Source of the DNA: Stercoripulliclostridium_A sp963642145 | GTDB taxonomy: Bacteria > Bacillota > Clostridia > Christensenellales > DTU072 | Reading direction: 5' to 3' | Length of the DNA stretch: 34,386 bases | Assembly: GCA_963642145.1 (NCBI GenBank) | Contig: CAVIFU010000019.1 | Location: 1 to 34,386 of the forward strand | Shown: one piece after another, positions 1-7,414 of the stretch | How the letters are laid out: every line of letters starts with the position of its first letter | How positions within the stretch are numbered: position 1 is the stretch's first letter | The notes under the pieces: model-generated | The model's database searches: none | What the model saw: the letters and a program-made list of their open reading frames with translations, nothing else | What the model was told of the DNA's origin: nothing | Made by a program: the position numbers and the translations under genes

Positions 1-39
1 AAAAACGGAAAAAGTATATCTTAGGTTTTTAATTCAAGA

Positions 40-127
40 ATCCTTTACCGTCGCCGGCACGGCGATGTATATCACCGCAACCGCGAGGTTGCGTATATCA
101 CCGCAAGCACCGCTTGCGTATATCATA
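40..127. repeat. Variable-stem hairpin array 1
   Basis: Three adjacent perfect inverted repeats with different sequences are joined by a constant core. Stems: TCGCC/GGCGA (51-65), GCAACC/GGTTGC (77-92) and GCAAGC/GCTTGC (103-117). The core between them reads [T/C]GTATATCACCG (66-77, 92-103), and a decayed copy follows at 118-127. The left end carries ATCCTTTACCG (40-50), the same terminus seen in array 3 and, inverted, in array 2. The core is the reverse complement of that in arrays 2 and 4. The array lies upstream of the pepF promoter; it could also be the 3' end of a leftward gene outside the window. Confidence 0.8.
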
Positions 128-168
128 TATCCTCCTCCTCCGTGGCGGTGTATATTTTTATATTATAC

Positions 169-197
169 TTGACTATAATTCTTATTTGTAGTATTAT
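169..197 (+). promoter_or_regulatory. Sigma-A type promoter of pepF
   Basis: TTGACT (169-174) and TATTAT (192-197) are separated by 17 bp. Transcription would begin near 204, leaving a leader of about 28 nt before the ATG at 232. The promoter lies inside an upstream in-frame extension of pepF, which argues against starting the protein at 142. Confidence 0.6.
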
Positions 198-231
198 CAC
201 TGTATATAATTCGACAATCGGAGGTACACTT

Positions 232-1998
232 ATGACATTGCTACGTAGCGAAGTCCCGGAAAATAGAAAATGGGATTTAACCCCACTGTACAAAGACAGA
301 GACGCTTTTGAAGAGGCGTTCAAAGAAATCGAGGAGACCATACCCGGCATTTCCAAGTATACCGGCACGCTTACGGAAGATCATGCTTACGAATGCTTGC
401 GTGCCAATGCAGAGCTTGTATGCAAGTTGGAGAGGCTCTATGTCTACACACATTTGTTTAGAGATGAAGACACTTCCGATCCCGAGAGACAAGCCCTTAT
501 GGGACGTGTTTCCGTGTTGTTGACCAAGTATTTTTCGGCGGCGTCGTTTATCGAGCCCGAGTTGTCCAAACTCCCCACCGAAACGCTTAAATGCATGGCA
601 ACAAAGCCGGAGTACGCCAATTACGACGTCATGCTCAAAGACATAGTTCGCACAAAGAAGCATATTTTGAGCACCAAGGAAGAGCGTATTTTGTCCGAAA
701 TTTCCGCATTTACCGGAGATTTTTCCAACATATTCTCGATGTTCGATAATGCCGACATCAAATTCGGCAAAGTTTCCGTTGACGGTGAGGAAGTCGGATT
801 GTCGCACGGCATGTATTCGGTTCTTTTGCAACATTCCGACCAAAACATCCGGAAAGAGGCGTTTGAAACTTACTACAAAGCTTATCGCGATAACCTCAAT
901 ACGATAGCCGCCACATATGCGGGAAGCGTCAAAGCCGATTCTACGTTAGCGCGCGTTCGCGGCTACAAGTCCGCGCTCAAACAAGCTCTTTACGCAGACG
1001 ACATCAGCGACAAGGTATATTCCAACCTCATCAAAGCCGTCAGAAAGGGCACTCCCGCCGTGCACGAGTACGTCAAGTATCGCAGGAAGGCTCTCAAACT
1101 CAAAGAGTTGCACATGTACGATATGTATCTTCCCATAACCAACGACTACAACATCGAGCTTGAATACGAAGACGCATACAAACTTGTCATCGAGGCTCTT
1201 GCGCCTCTCGGCGAGGATTACAGGAAGCTTTTGGAGCGCGCATACAAAGAGCGTTGGATCGACGTAGAGGAGACCAAAGGCAAGCGTAGCGGCGCGTATT
1301 CCGGCGGAACTTACGGCGCGCACCCGTACGTATTGCTCAATTTCCAAAAAACTCCGCACGATGTATTTACCATTGCTCACGAATTGGGACACGCGATGCA
1401 CAGCTATCTGTCCAACACCAATCAAGTTTTCGAGAAAGCGGAGTACCGCATTTTCGTAGCCGAGATAGCTTCGACCGTTAACGAGGTATTGTTGCTCAAA
1501 CACCTCATATCCAAAGCGGAAGGCGCCCAAAAGAGATATTTGCTTTCTTATTATCTGGACATGTTCCGCACGACCGTATTCCGCCAAACGATGTTTGCCG
1601 AATTCGAGATGTTCTCTCACGAGGAATTCGAGGCAGGCAGACCTCTTACAGCGGAGATAATGAACAATAAGTACTATGAGCTCAACAAGCAATATTACGG
1701 ACCCGGCGTCATACACGACGAAGATATCGCGATAGAATGGGCGCGCATACCGCATTTCTACACGGCGTTCTACGTCTACAAATACGCCACGGGACTTATA
1801 ACCGCCGTCAATATAGCCAACAAACTGCTCACGGAAGAGGGTTACCTCGATAAGTACATCAAATTCTTATCTACCGGAGGATCTCTTTATCCGTTGCCTA
1901 CGATAGAGATAGCCGACGTAGACCTTCGCACGTCGGAGCCGTTCAATTTCGCGATGAAGGAGTTTGCCCAAACGTTAAAGGAGCTTAAAAAATCATGA
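232..1998 (+). CDS. pepF: Oligoendopeptidase F (M3 family zinc metallopeptidase)
   Basis: Cytoplasmic zinc peptidase that would cut short peptides. The protein is 588 aa, usual for PepF (about 600). The M3 zinc motif HELGH is at residues 383-387, with the third ligand Glu at about 411 in AEIASTVNE. The N-terminal RKWDLTPLY is typical of PepF. I start at ATG 232, preceded by GGAGGT at 220-225; the open frame extends to 142, but that stretch holds the promoter and reads as a hydrophobic segment foreign to the family. The stop overlaps the next gene's start (ATGA), so the two are probably co-transcribed. The family call is firm; the physiological substrate is not visible. Confidence 0.95.
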   Translation: MTLLRSEVPENRKWDLTPLYKDRDAFEEAFKEIEETIPGISKYTGTLTEDHAYECLRANAELVCKLERLYVYTHLFRDEDTSDPERQALMGRVSVLLTKYFSAASFIEPELSKLPTETLKCMATKPEYANYDVMLKDIVRTKKHILSTKEERILSEISAFTGDFSNIFSMFDNADIKFGKVSVDGEEVGLSHGMYSVLLQHSDQNIRKEAFETYYKAYRDNLNTIAATYAGSVKADSTLARVRGYKSALKQALYADDISDKVYSNLIKAVRKGTPAVHEYVKYRRKALKLKELHMYDMYLPITNDYNIELEYEDAYKLVIEALAPLGEDYRKLLERAYKERWIDVEETKGKRSGAYSGGTYGAHPYVLLNFQKTPHDVFTIAHELGHAMHSYLSNTNQVFEKAEYRIFVAEIASTVNEVLLLKHLISKAEGAQKRYLLSYYLDMFRTTVFRQTMFAEFEMFSHEEFEAGRPLTAEIMNNKYYELNKQYYGPGVIHDEDIAIEWARIPHFYTAFYVYKYATGLITAVNIANKLLTEEGYLDKYIKFLSTGGSLYPLPTIEIADVDLRTSEPFNFAMKEFAQTLKELKKS

Positions 1999-2834
1999 GT
2001 AAAAGGATAGGCGTTACGCTTTTAGTCGTTGCGTTGACCGTTGCGATTGCATATTCCGTTGTGGCAGGCGTCACTTTCGTTAAGGAATGCCCCGTCAAAA
2101 CGACCACTCCCACCGAGGCGCATACCGAGTCTAATGACGCGGAAGTCATCTATAACGCGCTGATGTACACCAACGGATCCTACGAGTACGACTTGCAGGT
2201 ATACGTTAACGAGCAAAAGGCGGTAGAAGGACTTTCGGAGAGTGCCGCGAAAGAGAAGAAAAAAGCTTTGGCAAGCGCGGTTGCCGCCGTCAAGAACAAG
2301 ATGGTGAGCAGCGGAGCCGCCGTCAAGAAGTCGGAGACGTACTTTTTGAACGTCAAGCTATCCTCTTACGACAGCGCAACGGATAGGGCTCTTGCCAACG
2401 GCGAGACGGGTTACGATCGTTACGTTTCCGATACAAAGACGTATTACGGGCTGTGGTACAATTGGTACGTGTCCGAATCGACGACGGTTTTTGCGGACGA
2501 TAAGAGCGATAACGTCATCAATTACGCCGTAAACACTCTCAAATCGATAGGTAAACTCAAGTCGGAAGAAATAGATCTCGTATTCAATTACGGCAGTAAG
2601 TATTCCGTCAATACGATAGCGTCGGACGCCGACGTGATATACCATTACGTCAACGAGTCCGAGGGCGTAGAATGTTACATGCACGAGTTCCGCATGAAGG
2701 ACTCGAACAGAACGAGGAAGATAACCCTTGTGCAACACTCACCCAACACATTGACTTGGTATCTGTGCGCAATCGTGCCGATACTTGCCGTTACCGGTAT
2801 AATTCTCTTAGCCAAAGGACGTAAAAGGAGCTGA
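1995..2834 (+). CDS. Membrane-anchored protein of unknown function
   Basis: I do not recognise this 279-aa protein. It has one hydrophobic segment near the N-terminus (about residues 5-27, signal anchor or signal peptide) and another near the C-terminus (about 254-273) followed by a short basic tail KGRKRS, which suggests a large extracytoplasmic domain tethered at both ends. The middle is rich in Lys, Ser, Tyr and Val, with an Ala/Lys-rich helical stretch at about residues 75-105 and a Tyr/Trp-rich patch near 145-160. It overlaps the pepF stop by 4 nt (ATGA) and precedes dnaB by 2 nt, so it is probably translated as part of the pepF-dnaB operon. No catalytic motif is seen. Confidence 0.7.
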   Translation: MSKRIGVTLLVVALTVAIAYSVVAGVTFVKECPVKTTTPTEAHTESNDAEVIYNALMYTNGSYEYDLQVYVNEQKAVEGLSESAAKEKKKALASAVAAVKNKMVSSGAAVKKSETYFLNVKLSSYDSATDRALANGETGYDRYVSDTKTYYGLWYNWYVSESTTVFADDKSDNVINYAVNTLKSIGKLKSEEIDLVFNYGSKYSVNTIASDADVIYHYVNESEGVECYMHEFRMKDSNRTRKITLVQHSPNTLTWYLCAIVPILAVTGIILLAKGRKRS

Positions 2835-2836
2835 TC

Positions 2837-4273
2837 ATGGCGGATAACGACAACGGAACGACTAAATTCAGACAGTACCCAAATAGTTACGAGGCGGAAA
2901 GGTACGTACTTTGTTGCATTCTGATAGACGGCGACGTCGCCGGCGAGCTTGTATCCGAGCTTACGTCCGAGTATTTTTACACGCCTACGCACGTCAAGAT
3001 CTTCAATGCAATGAGCTACTTGTACGCGCACAGCACGGTTATCAACGTTATCACCGTCAATGACCAACTCATCAAGAGCAATCAATCGGATTCCGACATG
3101 CTCGGATACTTAGTCGAGCTTGCGCAAATAACCCCGGGAGCCGTCAATTACAAGGATTTCGTGCGCATAATTCACCGCGACATGGTCATGCGTAAGCTTA
3201 TACGCATAGGCAACGAGATCACCAACGACGCGTACACGTCCGATGATGTCGAAGCCTCCATCGGCAAGGCGGAGAAGCTCATATACGAGTTAAGCGCAAC
3301 CGGTAGGGCAGGAAGCGGTCTCGAACACATTAGCAAGGCGGGACAGCGTTATATTGAACGCCTTGTCAAAATGTCCAAGGACAGGAATTCCGTCAAAGGT
3401 CTACGCACATATTACGATATATTCGACAAGACGACCAACGGTTTGCAACCGTCCAACTTCATAATTTTGGCGGCGCGCCCGTCCGTAGGTAAAACGGCGT
3501 TTGCGTTGAATCTTGTCGGCAACATTATCCGTAATCGCAAGACGGAAACGGTTATTGCCATGTTCTGTATGGAAATGGCGCCCGAAGAACTTTTCCAAAG
3601 GTTACTTGCCATCAATACCGACGTAACCATGTCCAAGATGAGCGACGCGCGCTTGTCGGAGGACGAGTATAACAAATTATGGGACGCCCACGTCGAAGCG
3701 TCCGAGTGCCAAATATACTTTGACAGTTCGTCTTTGGAAACTCCGGGAAGCATCGCAAGTAAATGCCGCAGATTGCAAGCATCCACGCCGAGTAAGCGTT
3801 TAGACCTTGTGATAATCGACTATTTGCAGTTGATGTCCAACGACCGCGACAAAATGCGTTCGAGTTCGACGCGCCAAACCGACGTGTCGGACATCAGCCG
3901 TATGCTCAAAGTCATGGCGATGGAACTCAAATGCCCCGTAATCGCGTTGTCGCAGATGTCGCGTAGCATAGAGTCGCGTGACGATAAGTCGCCGATGCTG
4001 TCGGATCTTCGCGAATCCGGCGCCATCGAGCAGGACGCGGACATAGTCATGTTCCTTTCGCGTGAAGACGAGAACACCAAAGACAACCCAGAGAGCAACA
4101 TCATTTTGGAACTTGCCAAACACCGTAACGGCGAACTCAAAAAGATCCGCTACGTGTGGGAGGGTAATCACGTCCGTTTTGTCGAGTCTGCCGACCAAAA
4201 CATCGGAGTCTTCGCCACAACCAAAGTGAAGAAATACCCTTCCAAGAAAGATGCACCCGACGATGTAGGGTGA
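2837..4273 (+). CDS. dnaB: Replicative DNA helicase DnaB
   Basis: Hexameric 5'-3' helicase that unwinds DNA at the replication fork. Length is 478 aa, slightly longer than usual (about 450). The N-terminal primase-interacting domain (about residues 12-110) begins with SYEAERYVLCCIL. The RecA-type core has Walker A ARPSVGKT (Lys219), a CMEMAPEEL motif, the Walker B region LVIIDYLQLM and GAIEQDADIV. An SD AAAGGAG lies at 2824-2830. In B. subtilis the gene (called dnaC there) follows rplI and yybT; here it follows pepF and an unknown gene. The last codons run into hairpin array 2, whose GGTGATATAC core supplies the TGA stop. Function is firm. Confidence 0.96.
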   Translation: MADNDNGTTKFRQYPNSYEAERYVLCCILIDGDVAGELVSELTSEYFYTPTHVKIFNAMSYLYAHSTVINVITVNDQLIKSNQSDSDMLGYLVELAQITPGAVNYKDFVRIIHRDMVMRKLIRIGNEITNDAYTSDDVEASIGKAEKLIYELSATGRAGSGLEHISKAGQRYIERLVKMSKDRNSVKGLRTYYDIFDKTTNGLQPSNFIILAARPSVGKTAFALNLVGNIIRNRKTETVIAMFCMEMAPEELFQRLLAINTDVTMSKMSDARLSEDEYNKLWDAHVEASECQIYFDSSSLETPGSIASKCRRLQASTPSKRLDLVIIDYLQLMSNDRDKMRSSSTRQTDVSDISRMLKVMAMELKCPVIALSQMSRSIESRDDKSPMLSDLRESGAIEQDADIVMFLSREDENTKDNPESNIILELAKHRNGELKKIRYVWEGNHVRFVESADQNIGVFATTKVKKYPSKKDAPDDVG

Positions 4274-4427
4274 TATACATCGCTTGCGCGACGGTGATAT
4301 ACGCAAGCGGTGCTTGCGGTGATATACGCGCTAACGCGCGGTGATATACACTGCCTGACGGCAGCGGTGATATGCACGTCCCGATGGGACGCGGTGATAT
4401 ACATCGCCGTTGGCGACGGTAAAGGAT
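4263..4427. repeat. Variable-stem hairpin array 2 (six hairpins)
   Basis: Six different inverted repeats alternate with the core CGGTGATATACA. Stems: TCGC/GCGA (4280-4291), CGCAAGC/GCTTGCG (4302-4318), GCGC/GCGC (4328-4339), CTGCC/GGCAG (4351-4364), CGTCCC/GGGACG (4377-4391) and TCGCC/GGCGA (4404-4416). Loops are mostly 3-4 nt. The first core (GGTGATATACA, 4269-4279) contains the dnaB stop codon. The array ends with CGGTAAAGGAT (4417-4427), the exact reverse complement of the terminus of arrays 1 and 3. Orientation is opposite to those two arrays. In mRNA this would be a string of hairpins just after dnaB. Confidence 0.85.
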
Positions 4428-4581
4428 GATTTAATAGAATAGTTAGAATAGTGTGAAGAGTGGAGTTTTTTGTCTACACGGCTTAGATTTTTCAATATGG
4501 TTTATGTGGTGCCGCGAATGGGAAAAATTATGAGAAGAGGGGTTTGGGGGACAAGAGCTGTCCCCCAATATATTATAATTT
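4428..4581. other. 154-bp spacer between two inverted hairpin arrays
   Basis: No convincing gene is seen here. The stretch is bounded by the inward-facing termini CGGTAAAGGAT and ATCCTTTACCG. It holds one strong 10-bp hairpin at 4544-4568 and an AT-rich tail (TATATTATAATTT). A 43-codon open frame starting at 4497 runs into array 3 and is rejected. Confidence 0.5.
4544..4568. repeat. 10-bp stem hairpin TTGGGGGACA/TGTCCCCCAA
   Basis: TTGGGGGACA (4544-4553) pairs perfectly with TGTCCCCCAA (4559-4568) around a 5-nt loop. It is followed by AT-rich DNA but no clean run of T, so a terminator role for the dnaB operon is possible but unproven. Confidence 0.6.
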
Positions 4582-4668
4582 ATCCTTTACCGCGCCACGA
4601 AGTGGCGTGTATATCACCGTCGCCGTAGGCGATGTATATCACCGCGCCCATCGGGCGATGTATATCTT
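4582..4668. repeat. Variable-stem hairpin array 3
   Basis: The terminus ATCCTTTACCG (4582-4592) is followed by three inverted repeats: CGCCAC/GTGGCG (4593-4607), TCGCC/GGCGA (4620-4632) and CGCCC/GGGCG (4645-4657). They are joined by TGTATATCACCG (4608-4619, 4633-4644), with a truncated core at the right end. Orientation matches array 1 and is opposite to array 2. The array stops about 30 bp before yqfC. Confidence 0.82.
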
Positions 4669-4695
4669 TGTAACGATCAGCATCAAATATATATT

Positions 4696-4926
4696 ATGAA
4701 TACGCTTAGCAGAGCCCTAACTCATACCGTAACCGTTGTCGGATTCAAAGAAGTCAAAATAGAGGGGCACAAAGGCATCTCCGTATATTCTGCCGAGGAA
4801 ATTGTTTTGCGCGTTGTCGGCGGCAAAATAAGCGTCAAAGGCGAGGCTTTGAAGCTGACGGAAGTCAACGGAGAAGAAGTCTTCATCGCAGGCGCAATTA
4901 CCGGCGTAGAGAGGTGTGCAAAATGA
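4696..4926 (+). CDS. yqfC: YabP/YqfC family sporulation protein
   Basis: Small protein of the YabP/YqfC family, known from sporulating Firmicutes and made in the mother cell in B. subtilis. The 76-aa product shows the family core: an isoleucine/valine-rich beta pattern with IEGHKGISVYSAEEIVLRV, then GGKISVKGEALKL and IAGAITGVE. It is slightly shorter at the N-terminus than the Bacillus protein (about 93 aa). No SD sequence is visible before ATG 4696, which is unusual beside its neighbours. The stop overlaps the yqfD start as ATGA. Identification rests mainly on pattern plus the yqfC-yqfD order. Confidence 0.82.
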   Translation: MNTLSRALTHTVTVVGFKEVKIEGHKGISVYSAEEIVLRVVGGKISVKGEALKLTEVNGEEVFIAGAITGVERCAK

Positions 4927-5846
4927 TTTCTCGGCTTGAATATTGCACGTATAAGGCGGAAACAACGCTCGGATACGCCGTAAACATATTGTCCCAAGCA
5001 GGGGTGCGAGTTTTTAAGCCCAAGCCGATTGAAGGAGGCGTCATGCTTTCCGTTAACGGCAAAGACGCCGAACGCGCGCAAACAGCAATGGACGCGCACA
5101 ACATAATTTATACGCGCTTGCGGACTGACGGCGCCAAGCCGAAACTCAAAAACTTTTTCACCAAATACGCCTTTATCGTAGGTTTGGTCGTATCTGTTAT
5201 AGGCGTCGGAGCATATGGCGCAACGATAGGCGGAGTGCGCGTCGAGGGCACCGAAACGGTAGATAAAGAGCTTGTCGAAGAGGTATGCGCGGAGTACGTC
5301 CGCACACCGTGTCTAAAACGGCAAGTAGACATGTCTTCACTCCGAAACGCCATCCTTTCAATAGAAGGAGTGGCATATGTCGGCGTTGCCGAAGACGGTA
5401 GGGATATTGTCGTTGAAATTGTAGAAGAGCTTCCCAAAACTCAAATTACGGATACCCAATCTCCCATTGCCGTTATTGCCAAAGAGGACGGTACAATTGC
5501 GGGACTCATCGTCTATCGCGGTACTCCGGCGGTGGCGATAGGCGATAGCGTACACGCAGGCGACACGCTTATTTTTCCGTATGTCGGCAAAGAAGATTCT
5601 GTTAGGCGCGAAGTCAGAGCCATGGGACGCGTTACGGCGCGCGTTAAGCGCAAACAAGTTACGGAGTACGAGTCGGAATCCGAGTACGAAGCGCGCGTCG
5701 CGCGCGACATAGAGGAGCGCGTTCGCGCGTTTAAGGAGGGACTTAGTGAGGGCGAAACCTTTCTCGGATATTACTTTTCTACCGAAAGACTGGACAAAAC
5801 CATACAAGTTAGTATATACTATGATATAATAACTCAAATAACGTAA
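4923..5846 (+). CDS. yqfD: Sporulation protein YqfD
   Basis: Sporulation membrane protein, 307 aa from ATG 4923 (SD GAGAGG at 4910-4915, ATGA overlap with yqfC); a GTG 9 nt upstream is less likely. There is an N-terminal domain of about 75 residues, one transmembrane segment (about 79-97, AFIVGLVVSVIGVGAYGA), then an extracytoplasmic part beginning GGVRVEGTETVDKELV, like a POTRA fold, and VEIVEELPKT. It is clearly shorter than the Bacillus protein (about 400 aa). Its exact role in spore formation is not established from sequence. Confidence 0.88.
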   Translation: MISRLEYCTYKAETTLGYAVNILSQAGVRVFKPKPIEGGVMLSVNGKDAERAQTAMDAHNIIYTRLRTDGAKPKLKNFFTKYAFIVGLVVSVIGVGAYGATIGGVRVEGTETVDKELVEEVCAEYVRTPCLKRQVDMSSLRNAILSIEGVAYVGVAEDGRDIVVEIVEELPKTQITDTQSPIAVIAKEDGTIAGLIVYRGTPAVAIGDSVHAGDTLIFPYVGKEDSVRREVRAMGRVTARVKRKQVTEYESESEYEARVARDIEERVRAFKEGLSEGETFLGYYFSTERLDKTIQVSIYYDIITQIT

Positions 5847-5869
5847 AGAGGCTATATAGAGGTCATCTT

Positions 5870-7387
5870 ATGAAAAAAAAGTCCAAAGATTCCGCAATCG
5901 GAGTCATTGACGCGGAGACGTCCGCGTCTAAGGAAAAGAAAAACAAAGCGATTGAAGTTGTCAAGAGGGTGCTCATAACGCTTGGCGTTTCCCTGTTGAT
6001 GGCTCTTATGGTTAGAATTTCCAAAACAGAGGAGTTTGTCAACCCGTCCGATTTTTTCAACGGCACGGTAATGTTGCAAATAGGCATCCTTACCGCCATA
6101 ATGGCAATTTTATTGTCTACGCTGTATTTCTACTCGATGTACGTCCGCAAGGATTATGACGGCAAGGAGAAACGCAAACTCTTACCTGTGCTGTCCGTTT
6201 CCGTGCTGATAACGTTCGCGTTTGCCATTTTGTTCGGGAGACTTATAAATCTGTACGTCGCACCGCTCATACTGTGCTCGTTGCTTGTGGCGATACTTAT
6301 CGACAAGAGGGTAGGCATAGTCACCAACATTTTGATATCGCAGGCGTTTTTCCTGACGTATCTCGTAATTTTCGGCGGAGAAAAGGTCGTTGAGAGCTCG
6401 TCCGCGCTTATCACGTCGATGGTTTCGGCGATATTTTTAATTGTCTATTCCGGCAAAAATCACGTCACGCGACTCAAATTCGTTGCCGTCGGCGTCATCG
6501 TCGGACTGTGCACGTCGGTTATACCTATGCTTGTCAATCTCATCATCGCGCCCAAGGACGTGTACTTGATTTTGATTAGCGGACTGTGGTCGTTTGTGTC
6601 GGTAGTGCTGTCGGTGGCGTTGTTCATGATAATTTTACCGGTCATGGAGTACGCCTTCCGCATTACCACGCCGTTCCGCTTGGCGGAATTGTGTTCGCTT
6701 TCGTCACCATTACTCAAGGAGCTTGCGCAGAGAGCGCCCGGCACATTCAATCATAGCGTTACGGTAGGCAATCTTGCGGAGTTGTGCGCCGACGCGATAG
6801 GCGAAAGCCCCGATCTTGCCAAAGCTTGCGCGTACTACCACGACGTAGGCAAACTCGAACACAGCGAGTGGTTTGTCGAGAATCAGCAGGGCTACAATCC
6901 GCACGACGACGTTATACCGGAAGTCAGCGTATCGATGATAGTCAATCACGTCAAGAGCGGATACGATATGATCAAACGCAACCATCTGCCGGATTTCATA
7001 GCCGACGTTGCGCTCGAACATCACGGCACCACACCGGTAAACTATTTCCTGTACAAAGCGCAGGGATTTACCGAGGATGACGTCAACCGTTCGGAGTTTT
7101 GTTATCCGGGACCCAAACCGCAATCCAAAATCGCGGCGATAATAATGATAGCGGACACCGTAGAGGCGGCCGGCAGAGCCGTATCATCCCAATTGACCAC
7201 GGCGGAGAGCGTTAGGAATTTCGTACACAAGATGATCAAGAGCAAAGCGGACTTGGATCAATTCGACGAGTGCGGCATAACGTTCAAAGATCTCAAAATA
7301 ATAGAAGACACCCTTGTCCGCGCGATACCGTCGGTATACCACGCGAGGATAAAGTACGACAATAACCCGAAATCGGAAGGTAAATAA
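5870..7387 (+). CDS. pgpH: PgpH/YqfF-type HD phosphohydrolase lacking the extracellular domain
   Basis: Membrane HD-domain protein related to PgpH, which hydrolyses cyclic di-AMP in Listeria. Length is 505 aa, about 200 short of the usual 700 or so. A first transmembrane segment (about 33-50) is followed after only some 16 residues by the multi-pass 7TMR region (about 67-275), so the large extracellular HDED domain normally between them is absent. The cytoplasmic HD domain is intact: GTFNHSVTVGNLAE, YYHDVGKLEH (His324-Asp325), a further metal-ligand histidine in MIVNHVKSGYD, ALEHHGT and IMIADTVEAA. It lies between yqfD and ybeY as in Bacillus, but phoH is missing. c-di-AMP hydrolysis is inferred from family. 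Confidence 0.88.
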   Translation: MKKKSKDSAIGVIDAETSASKEKKNKAIEVVKRVLITLGVSLLMALMVRISKTEEFVNPSDFFNGTVMLQIGILTAIMAILLSTLYFYSMYVRKDYDGKEKRKLLPVLSVSVLITFAFAILFGRLINLYVAPLILCSLLVAILIDKRVGIVTNILISQAFFLTYLVIFGGEKVVESSSALITSMVSAIFLIVYSGKNHVTRLKFVAVGVIVGLCTSVIPMLVNLIIAPKDVYLILISGLWSFVSVVLSVALFMIILPVMEYAFRITTPFRLAELCSLSSPLLKELAQRAPGTFNHSVTVGNLAELCADAIGESPDLAKACAYYHDVGKLEHSEWFVENQQGYNPHDDVIPEVSVSMIVNHVKSGYDMIKRNHLPDFIADVALEHHGTTPVNYFLYKAQGFTEDDVNRSEFCYPGPKPQSKIAAIIMIADTVEAAGRAVSSQLTTAESVRNFVHKMIKSKADLDQFDECGITFKDLKIIEDTLVRAIPSVYHARIKYDNNPKSEGK

Positions 7388-7414
7388 CAAAAAGCAAACG
7401 CAAGAGGAACAGAT

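Noticed and set aside
40..127. CRISPR array
   Set aside because: The constant core is only about 11 bp, the variable parts are palindromes of 12-16 bp rather than 30-bp unique spacers, and no cas gene is present.
142..231. N-terminal 30-residue hydrophobic extension of pepF
   Set aside because: It contains the TTGACT-17-TATTAT promoter, has no SD, and M3 oligoendopeptidases of this type have no signal peptide; ATG 232 has a GGAGGT site.
4497..4628. 43-codon open frame in the spacer after dnaB
   Set aside because: No SD, runs through the 10-bp hairpin and into repeat array 3, and has a composition unlike the real genes.
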